Counted from the stretch's first letter, positions 45,591-58,599 are shown. The stretch is DNA of 64,000 nucleotides from Embiotoca jacksoni (GCA_022577435.1 JAKOON010000013.1:1659501-1723500), one strand, 5' to 3'. Translations and numbers: made by a program. Notes: generated from the letters alone by a model not told the origin.

Positions 45591-46240
45591 GAGGTCAAAC
45601 AGCCACAGGGAATAAAACGACTGAACTGAGCATCTAATTGGTCATTAAAGTGCAGATATCCCGAGCTCTGAAACGCAACGGCTGAAATGATTCAATTTAA
45701 GAGAAAATTTGGGCCACAAAAACATCTGTTCATCTGACAGTCTGGCTTCTTTTCCTTGAATAACATTTTAACAAGTCAATTGAGGTGAGGTTCACAAAAC
45801 TATTCATCCCCAAATGGAGCTCATGCGGGAAAATAGTTCACCTACAGTTCAACTACAGATGGGTGAAACAAATTGAAACTTTACAGGAAGACAGTGAATT
45901 TTTAATGATATGCTTTTACTTTTATAACACTTTTTAATTCCTTCTCACAACCTCCCGTGTCCTTTCAGTGTTACAGGTTAGACAACTGTTTGGAGAAAGA
46001 GCTTACGAAGCTCACAGCATTTTAAGATAGCGATTGAAAAGGAGGTGAAGTGAGGGGGGAGGGTGGACGCCGTTGTAAGGCCGAGCCCGGAGAGGCCGCC
46101 AGCCAGAGGGGAGGATGAAGACAACTTTGAAACCAGAAGTCTCATTCTCAACATCTGCCACGCATAATTAGCTGGTGGAGCTGTGGTGCACGTTGAGGGT
46201 CTTCATCAGCCCCCGAAGATGTCGGGGTTTTTTTTAGGAT
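45591..46240. other. Possible conserved non-coding sequence
   Basis: The unique sequence contains CATCTGTTCATCTGACAG, TCCTTGAATAACATTTTAAC and CACGCATAATTAGCTGGTGG. It lacks low complexity and coding frames. The call rests on appearance only. Confidence 0.2.
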
Positions 46241-46789
46241 GTGATAATGAAGAAAACAAAGGGAGAGAAATCTGGGACACATCTGAACATCTGGTTTGTC
46301 AGGGTTGATGTGCTATCTGTAATTCATTTTTTTTTTTATTATTTAATTTTGAAAAGCTTCCTTGTTTTGGGTATTCTTCACTTTTTAAAGTGTTTTATTT
46401 GGAAACATTACTTACAAACTTGATTTTTGATTGCAGTGCGAGAAATTTGCCCTAAAAAAGTTGTTTTTTTGCTTGCATAATTAAAACACAAACATGCCTT
46501 CATAGAAACATGAGGGCAAATATACTCAAAAATGAAAAGAAAAAAAAAAAACTACAACTGCATAATTCATGAACTATACCTTCGGTAACCCTCATTATGC
46601 AACAAACGGATTTCCACCCTTTGTGACTTGCGCTGCGCAGGAAGGACTCGATCTTTGCCAAAAAAAAATGCACTCCTACGTTGCTCCTATTAAACAAAAC
46701 AACATGCCGGGAAGTAGCTGAACACGAGCGTCGGTTCAGCAGCGTAAACTCCAAGGTAGTGAGGAATTTTACCGCGTCTTGACTTTTAG
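46241..46789. other. Unique sequence, no gene seen
   Basis: AT-rich, with T-runs near 46328-46338 and an A-run near 46540-46550. From 46670 the sequence becomes more CpG-rich (ATGCCGGGAAGTAGC, an ETS-like core). Confidence 0.3.
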
Positions 46790-46822
46790 TTCGCTCTGCT
46801 TCATTTCACTTCCCGAGCTCGA

Positions 46823-47023
46823 ATGACTGCGGGCGAGGAAAACGTTGACATCCACCTCCAGAGTTTGAATACCGAACATGCCCGATATGAATGCGCTCTC
46901 AAGACGGTCTTCGATTGCCGGCAGTCAGAAGAATCCCGCAGTTCCAGCAAACCTTACACGACCCCGGTCTCTGCCAACTCCTGTAGGTGGGAGCAGAAGC
47001 CCAAACAAACTCTCCTTGACTGA
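46823..47023 (+). other. Short coding-like open frame, 66 codons, unrecognised
   Basis: The frame opens after an in-frame stop at 46787 and ends with TGA at 47023. By my count about 41 of 66 codons end in G or C, clearly above the local AT-rich background. The peptide is hydrophilic, with no signal peptide, membrane segment or known motif. CpG-richer sequence with an ETS-like core lies just upstream. About 50 bases downstream a CTGTTTTCTGCACAG string resembles a 3' splice site. I do not recognise the protein. It may be chance, a fragment of a repeat, or a small exon. Confidence 0.2.
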
Positions 47024-47959
47024 TTTGAATGTTCCAGAATAATCTATATGACATCTGCCTGCGCTGTTTTCTGCACAGTCTCTGCCTGCAAGACAGGATA
47101 TGGCACATTTTTATGATAATGATGATGCGGCACACAACAGGACACCGCTCTCTGTGCCTTTACTTTGGTTTTACTATCGGCGAAGCCAGTCTATTATTAT
47201 ACAAGATATATTACAAGTTATGTCGTTGAACACGCTCAAACGTGTCAACATCTTCCATTAACATCTGCTAACGTTTGTGAAGAGGCTGCACATTTTCATT
47301 AAAACGTTGGGTTTTTTATGGAATTATTGGGACCATTTTCTCATTTTTAAACCAAAACTCTCGAAAAACGCAAAAGGCTAAAAGCCAGTGTTTGGTTTGT
47401 CCCTTCTGAGCTACTGTAGAAACACAACGGTGCAACATGCGGGGGAGGAGGGGGGGGTTCAATACAAGTTAATCTGCTACCAATGTAGTTAAAAAAAAAA
47501 AAAAAGGACTCATTTTAAGGTAACAAAAACAAAAGGATTATTAGTTTGAGGTTATTATACTCTTATGAAAAAAATGATGACTATTATATTCCATTTCTGG
47601 CAGCAGAGCCTCTAAAATCCAACACGCTGCACCTCTGAATGCACATAATTTGTATTCGCGAGGAGTTTCTGTCTCTTCTGAGGTTACATTCCAAAAAATA
47701 AACGGTATTTATAATTCGTTCAAATGTTTAAGCGTTGGTCTCGGTGCACGACACGCCCTACAACCGTCCCAACGTGCACGCTTGTGACTGCAACACGCTG
47801 ATTATGTCACAACGCTTTGCCGTTTGATGTGCGCCCGACGTGGACGGCACGTAGAGGAAGTGTTCACGGGGAGCCGGCGGTGGCTCGAAGGGCGACGTCA
47901 GCATTTTTGCCACAAAGTGCTGGAAAAACATTTTGCGAGTGTTGTGATGTTGATTAAAT

Positions 47960-47960
<1 letters not shown>
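47024..47960. other. Unique sequence, no gene seen
   Basis: G-run near 47441-47456 and an A-run at 47490-47505. 47740-47900 is CpG-containing. No recognisable gene was found. Confidence 0.35.

Positions 47961-48020
<60 letters not shown>
47961..48020. repeat. (CA)n microsatellite, pure
   Basis: Exactly 60 bases of CA between TTAAATG and TTCCTG. Confidence 0.99.
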
Positions 48021-48022
<2 letters not shown>

Positions 48023-48179
48023 CCTGTATGGGTCCTGAATGTGTGGCTGTTTAAATTATTTGCCAGTACATAATAAGTAATGTATAAATGTCGTTGTCAA
48101 AAGACATTTTAGTTTTTTTTAGTTTTCATTCTTCATCCCTAATGAGAACGTTCTTCTTTGCATTAACTCTACAAATATT

Positions 48180-48520
48180 TGTATATTCCTCTTTTCCTGC
48201 TATGTTCTGCTAAAGTGACCCAATTTAAACTACCTAGCACCCCTCCCTCTCTCTCTGTTCCTTTGTCTCTGGGTGTCTTGCTGTCTCAGCCTCTCTTGTA
48301 CTCAGCGTGGCAGCACAGGACTTATCTGCCACATTCCCTGTTCGCTAACTTAACACAGCTTTTTCCTCTCCATTTTCCCCCCCTGTTTTTTTTCTTTGAC
48401 ACTCTGTTGTTCCTGTCTTTTCTCACTCGCTCTTCTCCCTTCACCTGACTTGTGTTTTTCATCCCTGCACCTCCTGCCCTCGCCCCCCCCGCCTCCTCCT
48501 CCAAATGTCACTCCTCAGTG
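48180..48520. repeat. Pyrimidine-rich tract
   Basis: The + strand is predominantly C/T, with CT runs near 48246-48262, C-runs at 48377-48384 and 48484-48491, and CTCCTCCTCC at the end. It produces Ser/Leu/Pro/Phe-rich frames that are not genes. Confidence 0.75.
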
Positions 48521-48637
48521 GAAGTGCAGGCAAAACAAAGTAGACATGATTGTTCCCTCTCTGCGTGAGACCGCCTGTCTGTGATTGCATGTGCATGTGT
48601 CACTGTCTGCCTCTCCGTCTACATCTTTGTGTGCCAT

Positions 48638-48641
<4 letters not shown>

Positions 48642-48685
<44 letters not shown>

Positions 48686-48703
48686 TGTGAGAGAGAGAGA
48701 GAG
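48642..48703. repeat. Compound (TG)n(GA)n microsatellite
   Basis: A TG run of about 42 bases is followed by GAGTGTGAGAGAGAGAG. Confidence 0.97.
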
Positions 48704-50750
48704 CTGGTGGGTGGGAGTGTGCATGCATATATTCAGTGAGACATAATGGTGTTTGTATGTGCATCTCTGTGACCATCTTACCTGTGCTTGTGCGACTTAT
48801 TGTGCGTTTGTGTGCGCACGACTTCTCGGCCTTTTCGTCAGTCTGCCTATTTAAGTGTTTTCTGTCTGCTCCTTTAAATGTCGGGTCAAGTTGAAAACTT
48901 CAACACTAAGAGCTCCCACTGTGCTGCATACTGTATATATATTAACATTCAGCACATTTACGACATGCGGAGATGAAGTCGTATTGATTTTGGCCAACTG
49001 TAAGTTAAAGTACGTCAGTAAGGATGTGACATTCACCCTTGTTCTGATTCTGCTTTGAACTCTGCTGACTTCAGTATTCAGACTGATCCAAAGCATTAAC
49101 GTAGAGATGGTAAAATGATGACAGAAATCCGATGCTACATTTTGTATTGTAACATGACTTTTTCTGCAAATATGCCTAGAATTCACTCTAAAAACCCGGA
49201 TTTTCAAGTCCCTAAATATTAATCTTTTGAATACAGCTCTTAACTCCGTATTATTTCTCGAAGATTTTGCGTTTTTGTTTTCCACACGGATAATAAATTA
49301 CAGGTGTTGCTGCCTATTCTATCCTAGTTGCCGTTGCACACTTAAATTCTGCACTGTAGGATGTTACTATTACCTTCATACACAGGAGGTAAGCTATTGC
49401 CTACCGAGTGCCCGGTGTACGTGAATGATCGTGTGATATGTGTTTTCAGGGCGCGTTGGTAGAGATGAAGATTATTTCTGAAACGGTGCTAAAACACGAA
49501 GGAGGACAGAAAAACGCTGTTTTAAAATTAGAAACGCATTAGTTTGGATGTAGCCTTAAACTGAGACAGGTTGATGATTTCCGATGGTTTCATATCTGTG
49601 AATGTGAAATATGTTGAAGCTAAAGGAAATGTCATCATTATGGTCTTGATAGGAGGGTGAAATGAGCAAATGTGATCAAAACTGACTGTTAGCTTCTTTA
49701 CTGTGGAATTTTGCATTAAATATTTTTAACAGTTAAAAGTTGTTTTAAGTCTTCCTGTAGCTACACATTCGTATACAGTGTTTAAGTCTTGCTTTGCAAG
49801 ATCTAACCTAATCTTTTAAATTCATTGGTGTTTTTTAAGGATAAAATTGGATGTCATTATCGCAGCAAAAATCACAGTGATTATGAAAATGTGTAAAGGA
49901 TGTAACAATGGATCACGCCAAGCACAATATCTGGAAAAAATATCTGTGATCTCCAGGCGACACTGGACCAGAACACCCAATTTAGTACCTGTCCATCTCT
50001 GTTTCCTTGGTAACGAAATGGGTGTTCAGTGACTGCAGGACCAAATCAGCAGAATCTCCGACCGGAGCTTTTTCTATGCACCAATTTACCTGTATGCACG
50101 CAGGTACTTGTGAATCTGTTTACGTGCGTGCATCTGTGCAAGACTCGGCTGTGTATTTGTGACTGCCTATAATCAGATTTTTTTTTTTTTTTTTTTTTGT
50201 ATGCGGGGAACGTGGCTGTTGATTAGTGTATGTATACGAGTATATTCGTATGCAGCGTGAGTGTATGGTCCCGGACTCTTCTTGCGTGTTTATGCGAGTT
50301 GGTGTGTGTCAGTGCGTGTCGGCGGGTGGCTGGGTATTTCTGTGTGTTCACAGAAGAAGTCACGACTCCGGCAGCTGCTGTCAAATTACCCTGCAAAAAA
50401 AAAAAAAATCACAAAATCAAGCATTTGTAAAAACGCCTCTGCACCGGCGCCAGACGAGCCTTGTGCCTTGTGAGCGCACGTGTTTGTACGTGTGATGCAG
50501 CTTCACCTGTGAAGTGAGTGCCAATGTTTGCTCACTCGCTGTAAGCCTGAAAAAAACATAAACCCCTCAAAAAAATACGGCTTGATTTCACACTAAAAAT
50601 ATCACACCGACTCATTTTACATACATTAGAGACATTGTTAAGGTGGATTGTTCCTTCGCTTCCATTCTGGCAGGCTGGCTAACGTTGAGAGACACTGCAA
50701 AATATCCAGTTAACACACATCCAAGACTGTGTTACAGATCATTTGATTAG
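48704..50750. other. Unique sequence, no gene seen
   Basis: About 2 kb. The minus-strand 144-codon frame at 48851-49285 is unrecognisable. T-run at 50180-50198. A 9-base inverted repeat GAACACCCA/TGGGTGTTC spans 49971-50027 and encloses GTTTCCTTGGTAAC, an RFX X-box-like motif (50001-50014). Confidence 0.35.
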
Positions 50751-51182
50751 TGCAACCCCATTTCCAATGAAGTTGGGACCCTGTATGAAATACAGGTATT
50801 TTCAAACCATGTAAACCCATATTTAATTGATGATAGAACTACGACAACGTATCAAATGTTGAAAATGAGAAATTGTTTTGTTTTATCAAAAATAAATGCT
50901 CATTTTGAATTAATGCCAGCAACACGTTTCAAAACAGTTGCTGTGTTGCATCTCTTTTTCTGACAATACTCTGTAAACGTTTGGGAACTGAGGAGACCAC
51001 CAGCTGGAGTTTTGAAAGTAAAATGTGGTCCCATTCTTGCCTGATTTAGGATTTCAGCTGCTGAACAGTTCAGGGTCTCCTTTGTCGTGTTTTTTTTCAT
51101 TTACATGATTTGCAAATCATCACATTCTGTTTTTATTTACATTTTACACAGTGTCCTGAAATATTTTGGAAGCGGAGTTGTA
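50751..51182. mobile_element. 432-bp TIR-bearing non-autonomous DNA transposon (MITE)
   Basis: The left end TGCAACCCCATTTCCAA is followed by GAAGTTGGGACCCTGT. The right end, read in reverse complement, is TACAACTCCGCTTCCAA. Internal phrases such as ATCAAATGTTGAAAATGAGA, GGGAACTGAGGAGACCACCA and CCCATTCTTGCC match a very abundant fish DNA-transposon family with terminal TACAACCCC. This copy retains both ends and has lost most of the interior. The minus-strand 66-codon frame inside it is not a gene. A TA target site is plausible: TA is at the right edge and TG, a mutated TA, is at the left. Confidence 0.8.
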
Positions 51183-51754
51183 GTAGAGTAGCTGAAAAAT
51201 AAGTTTCAATCAATAAGTTAGCAATCCACATTCTGAAACCTTCATCGGGCATTTATTTTTGATATTACAAATGAATGAAATGCATCAATACAATGAAAAC
51301 TAGCGACAGTGAGAATTGCACTCCGCAGCACGATGCAGCATTTAAACTCCTCTCAGATCAGTGTTTCGGTTCCTCAGTCACACATTTACAGTACGTTTGA
51401 GTCTCATCATGAATGGATCCAGCAATCCCATTATTGCTACCGACCTAGCATGAAATGTATGGAAAGAAAACAAAAAAACACTCAAGTGTCAAGCTGCTAA
51501 AGACCCAAAAATATTCAGCGTTTCCACCCAAGACAAATGTCGAATTTCCTGACATTAATCGACTAAAAAGCAAAAATTCTGTGACCTTTAATGAATAAGA
51601 AAAGCAGGCTGCCTTTGTGCGAGGCAGACAAGGAATTAAATACACATCTAAATACTGGTTGCAGAGGCATGTTTAAAGTGTGGTTCTTCACTTGTGAAGT
51701 ATTTCATATTTGTGGAAACTATCATTCAACTACTATCAAATAGATGGCTGGATT
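51183..51754. other. Unique sequence, no gene seen
   Basis: AT-rich, with nothing recognisable on either strand. Confidence 0.4.
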
Positions 51755-51900
51755 ATAGCTATGTATTTTCTACTGCTTATCCAGTCACGGTGGCACTAAG
51801 CCGGTTACGGCAAACCGGACTTCCTTCTCTACAGCAATGGTTTCCATCTAATCCTGGGCAATCCCAACACATGCAGGGCAGATATATCACGTCTGGACCC
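51755..51900. mobile_element. LINE-derived fragment (L2/CR1-like 3' region)
   Basis: CTACTGCTTATCCAGTCACG, then CGGCAAACCGGACTTCC, CTACAGCAATGGTTTCCATC and CCTGGGCAATCCCAACAC match the familiar block 'cttatccagtc.. ccagcaac.tttccagctcctcctggg.gatccc.aggc' found in fish L2/CR1-like repeats. It is short and diverged, with no reverse transcriptase part. Confidence 0.6.
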
Positions 51901-54078
51901 TAATGAAACAATCTCTGGATATGCTTTTACGAATAGTGATATAGAGGATCATTGTGTCACTGTAAGGCCATGAACTAGAGTATGGTTACAAATAATAACT
52001 CGGTTCCAGGCAGCTGTCAATTAAAATATAAAATTGCACAGTAAAGTAGTGATATATATTACATAGGTTTGGATAACCAGGTGTTATATGTATAGCAAGC
52101 CTGAAGCATTAAAGCTAATCTCTGAATTTATGTAAACTGGAGTAAAATTAAGCTTGAAAGGTTTATTCAATTTAGACAGGAGATGGTATAGGCTGTTTTT
52201 CGGCAGGGCTCAAAAACAGCTCCATGTATTGAATTCAAGGTGTTAATTAAACTTTTGTAAATCTGAAAGTATTGCACTGATATGAAAATCAGGTGCCCTC
52301 GTTGTGTTTCCTGTGAATTGGGGCTGAACAGTGCCCTTAGTTGATTATCGAAGCGCTCGCGGTTCTTAGCGTGCTGAGGCTTAAAGAGAATGTTTTGTCA
52401 AACAAAAATACGCAAAGATGCTTCACAATATGCAGATGGCAAGAAAAAAAAGACCTATTTCAACAAACAAAAGCTTAAAGGAGAGGATGGAAGCGGGTAA
52501 CAGTGAAAGAACGTCCTCACAATCTGCTATATTTCAGTGTTGTTCAAGGTCTTACATAACATGAGAGAAAAATCAAATCCACCGTTTCCTTTTTTCTTTA
52601 ATTTAAACCCTCCCATGCTGCTTGTCCTTTGTCTCTTCCATCTGTGTCCAACATAATGTTGAGACAAGTTGTCAGAAAGGTCTGCTCCCCCATCACAGAA
52701 AACTGGCTGAACATGGAGGGATTTTTTTGAAACTGACAAAAAGCTTCAAAAGAGTTGACACATTGCTTCATTTATTTCATAAAACAGTGCGGATGGTCTT
52801 TGTTCTGTTAAATTGTTCCACTGGCATCAACAGTTAAAATAAAGAAGGGAGAGAGAGAGAGGCTTTTAGAGTCGCAAGGTAATTCACCTATTCAAATTAC
52901 AAAACAAGCCCGGGGCTTTTGTTTTTTTTAACTCCCTGCGTAGAAAAATTTGCAGGCCGAAAAACACATTCATCAGCAATAATATCCACACTTTCAGGAA
53001 AATAATAGAATATATCAGAAGATGTTTTCATTAGGTTGCAGCCTCGGTGCCAGACCTACGTTTTAACTGCGCTGTTGCAGGAAAGAAGTGCCGCCTGAAC
53101 AGAGGTCGTACAACATGTTGTGTTTGATTTTGAGCCAACGTCAAAGCACAAGAAAGGCCATGGTACATGATTTATAATAACACCATCGAACCATCCATCC
53201 ATAATTTGGCATAAATGAAAAGGTGTTTTATGATCACTGTTTGTAAAAAGTTTTGTTGTGTTCAGGCGTCAACAAAACGTCCAGTCAACCTCGTACGGAG
53301 TCACAAGAGGGCAAAAAAGGTCAACAGTCAACGAGAACAAATTCCATAGACTGAACTTTGACCTTTCAAATCACACATATATACTGTATATAATACTTTA
53401 CTAATGTTGCTTTATATTTTATCTTTAGTACTCATAAGGATATTTAATCTGAATATGGTACTGTCATACTCTACTATGTAAGGTGTCTTATATACTACAT
53501 ATTTAACACTATTATGTTATTTTGCTGAGACGCCTACTGGACTACACAGGACATGAATCGGGTATATTTCTTGTCTTTTAAATATTGATTTGAATAACAT
53601 CTTGTTTTTTTATCACTTTATGAATGAATGAACGTATTGCATTTATATTTATGCATTTTGAACCGCTTCGAGTCTTTGGAGCAAAAATGTCGTTTACAAT
53701 AGTATTGTCGGGACAATGGTTGCAGGTGTACTGTGTACGGGTTTTTTTTTGTGATGGGAAATAGCAAAACATGGTGATTTTACTTTGGCCAGTGAGATTA
53801 AATTTATCATCCATGCCGGCTGCACGAATTGTTCTGATTTGGAAGCGCATGACATTTGGAGAAGTTGAGAAATCATAAATGGGACTCTCTTTTATAAATA
53901 CCAACAATAAAACCGTTGATTAAGTCCTCACAGTAATGAAACACTAAATGATCATACCGTGATATTTCCACCGCTGCACTGAGGCCCCACTGCTGTTATT
54001 TTCATATTTTTTATTTCAAACATCAATGAAGATGTGACAAATTAATTAGACAGTGACTTTGTTGCAGAAATTTTAGGC
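51901..54078. other. AT-rich unique sequence, no gene seen
   Basis: About 2.2 kb. One near-match to the CTCF core (TCACAAGAGGGCAA, 53301-53314, +) is present. Frames near 52527-52837 and 53578-53907 are unrecognisable. Confidence 0.4.
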
Positions 54079-54092
54079 GTTGCCATGGAAAC
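54079..54092 (+). promoter_or_regulatory. RFX X-box-like palindrome
   Basis: GTTGCCATGGAAAC fits the X-box pattern GTTRCCATGGYAAC with a single mismatch. RFX factors bind such sites in ciliary and immune gene promoters and enhancers. No gene or promoter is visible nearby. Confidence 0.4.
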
Positions 54093-54751
54093 GTCAGCGA
54101 ACGATAGTCGTTTAAGGGCTCATAATGAGTTAAATAGCTTATTACTTACGAGAGAAATAATGAGAAAAAGGTGATCTTTTATCAACCTCACTTGTTCGAG
54201 TGTTGTAGTGATGTTCTGCTGCTGGATATGAAAGCGTTACGATTATACAAAACTTTTGAAGTGTTATATCCTCACTCAGGGTGAGGTTTGTGTGTTTTCT
54301 GTTTCAACTGAATTTGCTATTCTACAATGTTTGTGATATCAACCACACACGGTGCAGCATGCGTCCAAAGACCAGCTTGACGCTCTGCTTTACGGAAAAA
54401 AAACGGGTGTATTTTTTGTCAGAAAACTGAGTCCAGTAGTACAGACCAGATCAGCCCGGCAGGATATCAAACAGTATAGTTAATTCGGCACAATTTTCGA
54501 AATAAAACAACATGTGCAAAACTCACAATCGTAGATCCGATCACGACATCAACGTCTGCCCCCGCTGGGCTTTAAAGTACGACAAGTAATGAGTTGTCCT
54601 CTGGCTAACAGGTCACTGTAGGTGAAAAAAAAAAAGACAAAATAATTATGAGAATGAATGTTTTCTCAACAACTAAAACACAGAAAAAAATATTAATTTG
54701 GTTGGTTACAGTGCAAGAGGGAAATATCAACGATATAAACACAAAACGGGC
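54093..54751. other. AT-rich unique sequence, no gene seen
   Basis: A-run at about 54625-54634. Nothing else is recognisable. Confidence 0.4.
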
Positions 54752-54777
54752 AAAAAAAAAGAAAGAAAGAAAGAAAT
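54752..54777. repeat. Poly-A with (GAAA)n tetranucleotide repeat
   Basis: Nine A followed by about four GAAA units. Confidence 0.9.
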
Positions 54778-56242
54778 CCATTTAACAACGTTTAACCAAC
54801 ACAAAAATGAAGGAAAGAAAATGATCAAATCAGGAAGCTGAGAAAGCAGCTTTGCTTCAAACCATTTTACATTATGCACAGATACCGAATATCTCAACAC
54901 TTTATAATGATTAATGTAGAATGTGTCAATTACATTTATATATATATTTTCTGTGGCTGTAACTTTTTGTGTAAAAGTAGTCAAATAATTTACTGCTTCA
55001 ATGCTCCACTTTTGTTTCAAGTGCAGTTACTCTACAACTGTTGCCTCCCTGAAAATGATGTATCTATAAACACTCTCCTTACACAACATGTTTGTGCTCC
55101 TGGGTGAAAACAGACCTGAATTATGACGCTCTTTAAAATTCACTTCTCTTTTAGTTTTTCTAACAGAGGTGGTAATGGACTGTGGGGGCCACCTCCGCTC
55201 TGTGTATCTACATAAAGTAAACACTGCAGGATGGAGGCGGAACAACCGGTGAAACTTGGCTATATAAATCTGTTTCATTTCATTCCAAACAGATATTTCT
55301 TTTCCTTTTTCTATTCATGACCGCCATAAGTTACATTTTTTTTTCGCTCATTCCCTGCACGGCGTGACGACGTGCACCCCCGGTAGGAGTTAAGTGTCTC
55401 GCACAATGACACTTCAGCAGGTCGTCTGATTGAAGGATGATCCCATAATCAGAAGCAAATGAATCCACTCACACATTTTGGAGGCAAAAAACTGCAGGAG
55501 CAGACTCTTCCACCCCCGAGAATCCCGAGATCTGATTTTACTCACGCTGAAATGTTAATATAATACATGACTCACGGTGAAACAGATGTTACTTCTAACG
55601 AGACACAGTTCATGACTGAATGTAGAAGATAGGTACTACATTTTAAATTCAAACAATAATATTCACCGTTTGGACAAACTACAGCTTAATATAAAGTGTG
55701 TTTAATATTTCCACAGTAAATAAACTATGTCGTACATACATTTTTAGTCTCTCTAAAATAAAATAAGCAGATTTTTAAAACCAAATGTGTCTCAAGAAGG
55801 ACTTTACTTTGCTTATTTATGTTTCTTAATTTTCAAAGAAGGAATTTACTGTGCTTCAATCATTTATTTATTCCACTAAATCAATATACTGTATCTGATA
55901 AAAGGTTGGTTCGGAGAGCCACAAAAACAAGCTTAGGTTCAGAGAAAGATCATCTGGTTGGGGTTTGAATCTAAAGGTTGTGTCCAATATTACAATTGAA
56001 GATGGTCTCTCTTAACACAGATAAACTTAACTGTGACTTTAGATAGCATGTCGTGGATTTGGACTTTCTGCCTCTTTCCAGAGAATACGTTGCACTTAAA
56101 TATAAATGTGAAAACAATCCAGTTGGTTTTAACAAATGTAATTTCAAGGCAACAGAGCTGCTCAAACTCGAAATGTAAATTAAAGGGCTTGAATTTAAGT
56201 AAGACCCTTCTCTTCCATCCCCAAACTCATCCAGGCAGAGAG
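54778..56242. other. AT-rich unique sequence, no gene seen
   Basis: About 1.5 kb with a short TATATA run near 54938-54949. No recognisable gene or repeat family was found. Confidence 0.4.
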
Positions 56243-56264
56243 GTGTGTGTGTCTGTCTGTCTCT

Positions 56265-56332
<68 letters not shown>
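56243..56332. repeat. Compound (TG)n/(TCTG)n microsatellite
   Basis: A short GT run, GTCTGTCTGTCTCTCTCT, and then a pure TG run of about 62 bases. Confidence 0.98.
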
Positions 56333-56333
<1 letters not shown>

Positions 56334-56513
56334 TCCACCTGCTGTATGTCAGAGGGAAGGTGTACCGGCTGTTAACCACCCATGAATACAGATGAGCAGC
56401 TTGTTGTGATGTGGCTGGGGGTTCGTGAGGAGGCTCGGTAGAGAACTAACTCACCACATAATGAGGGATCCTTATCAGTCCCGCAAGAGCCACACACGTT
56501 TAAGTGAAAGGCC

Positions 56514-56586
<73 letters not shown>
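56514..56586. repeat. (CA)n microsatellite, pure
   Basis: A CA run of about 72 bases, complementary to the TG array 182 bases upstream. Confidence 0.99.
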
Positions 56587-56590
<4 letters not shown>

Positions 56591-58599
56591 GGACACACTA
56601 TACCTCTCAGACAGATTTAGATGTCTGTCACTGTGAAGCTTCATCTTAATCATCCACATGGTACAATGTTTGGGAGAATTTCTTGACTCAGAGAGAGTTG
56701 AATTCTTATCAGGGGAGGAGAGGTTGAGACAACACTTGACACCATCTGCAAGTGAAGGTGAATTTAAAGGAGAGGCTGCACATTTGTAACTCAAATGTAT
56801 TTGGGCTTTTTTTTTTTTTTTTTTTTTACTTTTTACTGTACTAATCACTTAGTCTGCATCTGAACCCACTGGCTACTTAATAATGCAGTAATAGACAGTT
56901 ATCAATACCTTATAGTATTAGTAAGATTACATTATCTTATTAACAGATTATTCAAACCTATTAACCCAAAAGACAATCAACGTGAGCATTCCTTTCTAAT
57001 AAATAGAAATCGAAGGTTCGAAGGAAGTATTTGTAAGATTAAAAACCGAAGAGCAAAAAATGAATTGTTCAAGTCCACAGGGAAATATAATGACGTACTA
57101 AAATGATGTAGCAGTGTTGTGCTTCAATTCTTTTGGATGATTTGGTAGAGTTGCAGTTGACAATTTGTTTTTTTAGAACATGTTCAGTAAAAACCAGTGT
57201 CACCGATTCATTTTTATGAAAATGTTTACTCGAATTTACATTTTTTTAAGTGTTTTCCTGACACTAAGTTTTTCAAATGTCACTGGCCCAGTGATAATGA
57301 CAAGAGACAATATTTCAAAGTTCTCCAAGATGTCTTCTACCCATTGAGCCCAAGGTTGATCATTAAACAAAAAAAAAATAGCTATAACCTTGGAGGGCTA
57401 AGTGTTTGTGGCAATCACTACTCTCTATTCTCATTAAAAAATATATATATATATTTAGTTTTACTAACTGTTAAAGGATCTGGCTTCAGATGTTCTGTCT
57501 CATCAGATCACACATCACTAAATACACTTTATTGGATTGTTTCATCAACCAGATCAATAAGATAATATGTATAAACCCCGCAGCTGAAATAATCAAAGAG
57601 CCCAATTTATGAAACTGTTCCATTTTTGTTGAAATTTGAGTTCAAGTCAAACTCCTGTCAAGAATGAAATGAAATTGAATTTTTAAACACATTGATTTCT
57701 ACCTTGAGGCCTCAGTAGATTTAAGCACTTTCATAATGTGGGCTCTGATTAACGCATTTTAAAAATGACAACTTCCCTTTATTAGAATTGCAAAATACAA
57801 AAAGCATCTACATTTCATCCGAGAGAAAGATTGTCCTGCACATGTGGGATTTTAGGTCAACTGACTAATTCAGCTGTGAACGTCACATGCCAACGACTTC
57901 ACTATTAAATTTGATTTTATATTACCTTATGTGGCATATTCCTGAACTGGGCAAATTTAGTTTCACACTGGGGACTGAAGCTCATTCAAATGTTCTCACA
58001 CTTGCATCATGGGGGCATCCAGAAGTGAATAAACTCCATTTTCCACCTTGGAGGCCAGTTTTATTGAAATGCACACGTTTCCTTGTCATGTGGAGAAGCA
58101 AACTGAGTAAATGTAGTCTGTGCCCCTGGGAACCATGCTCCTTCAAACGGACTGGTAAGTCTTGTCACGTGGGGATCTAATCTGAGTGAATGTGGGAAAT
58201 TAAGTGAAAGTGACCTACCTAGCCCTCATAGATGACTTCTGGTTTTGAATCAAGCAGCATGGCCTGAAGAGCATAAGGCAGATTAAATAAGTTTTCAGCC
58301 CTCTTTTTTTTTTTTTTTTTTTTTTTGTGCATGTTTCTTATCTACAGTTCACACGCTGCTCACAGTATATCATCCTGTGGAAGCGGCGAAGCTCGAGCAA
58401 CAAGTTCAAATAACGGGGGAACTTTGAATTCTTACTTCTTTGTAATTTGATGGAAAATGAAACAACAGGAGAAATATGACACTTCTTTTTGTTTTTGGAG
58501 TGCTTCTACCACACGAGTGCTCATTAATTAGCCACGGGTTTTTGTTTACGGTATTTATTATTGAACCTTTTTTTAAGCTTCAACAGTAGTCCGACTCAC
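56587..58599. other. Unique sequence with T-runs, no gene seen
   Basis: T-runs lie at 56807-56827 and 58304-58326. Frames at 57197-57565 and 57887-58180 (+) are unrecognisable. 57950-58180 has some unique, non-repetitive sequence of unknown role. Confidence 0.4.

Noticed and set aside
56372..56848. 158-codon minus-strand frame
   Set aside because: About a third is Val-Cys from the CA array and the N-terminal part is poly-Lys from a T-run. The remainder is unrecognisable.
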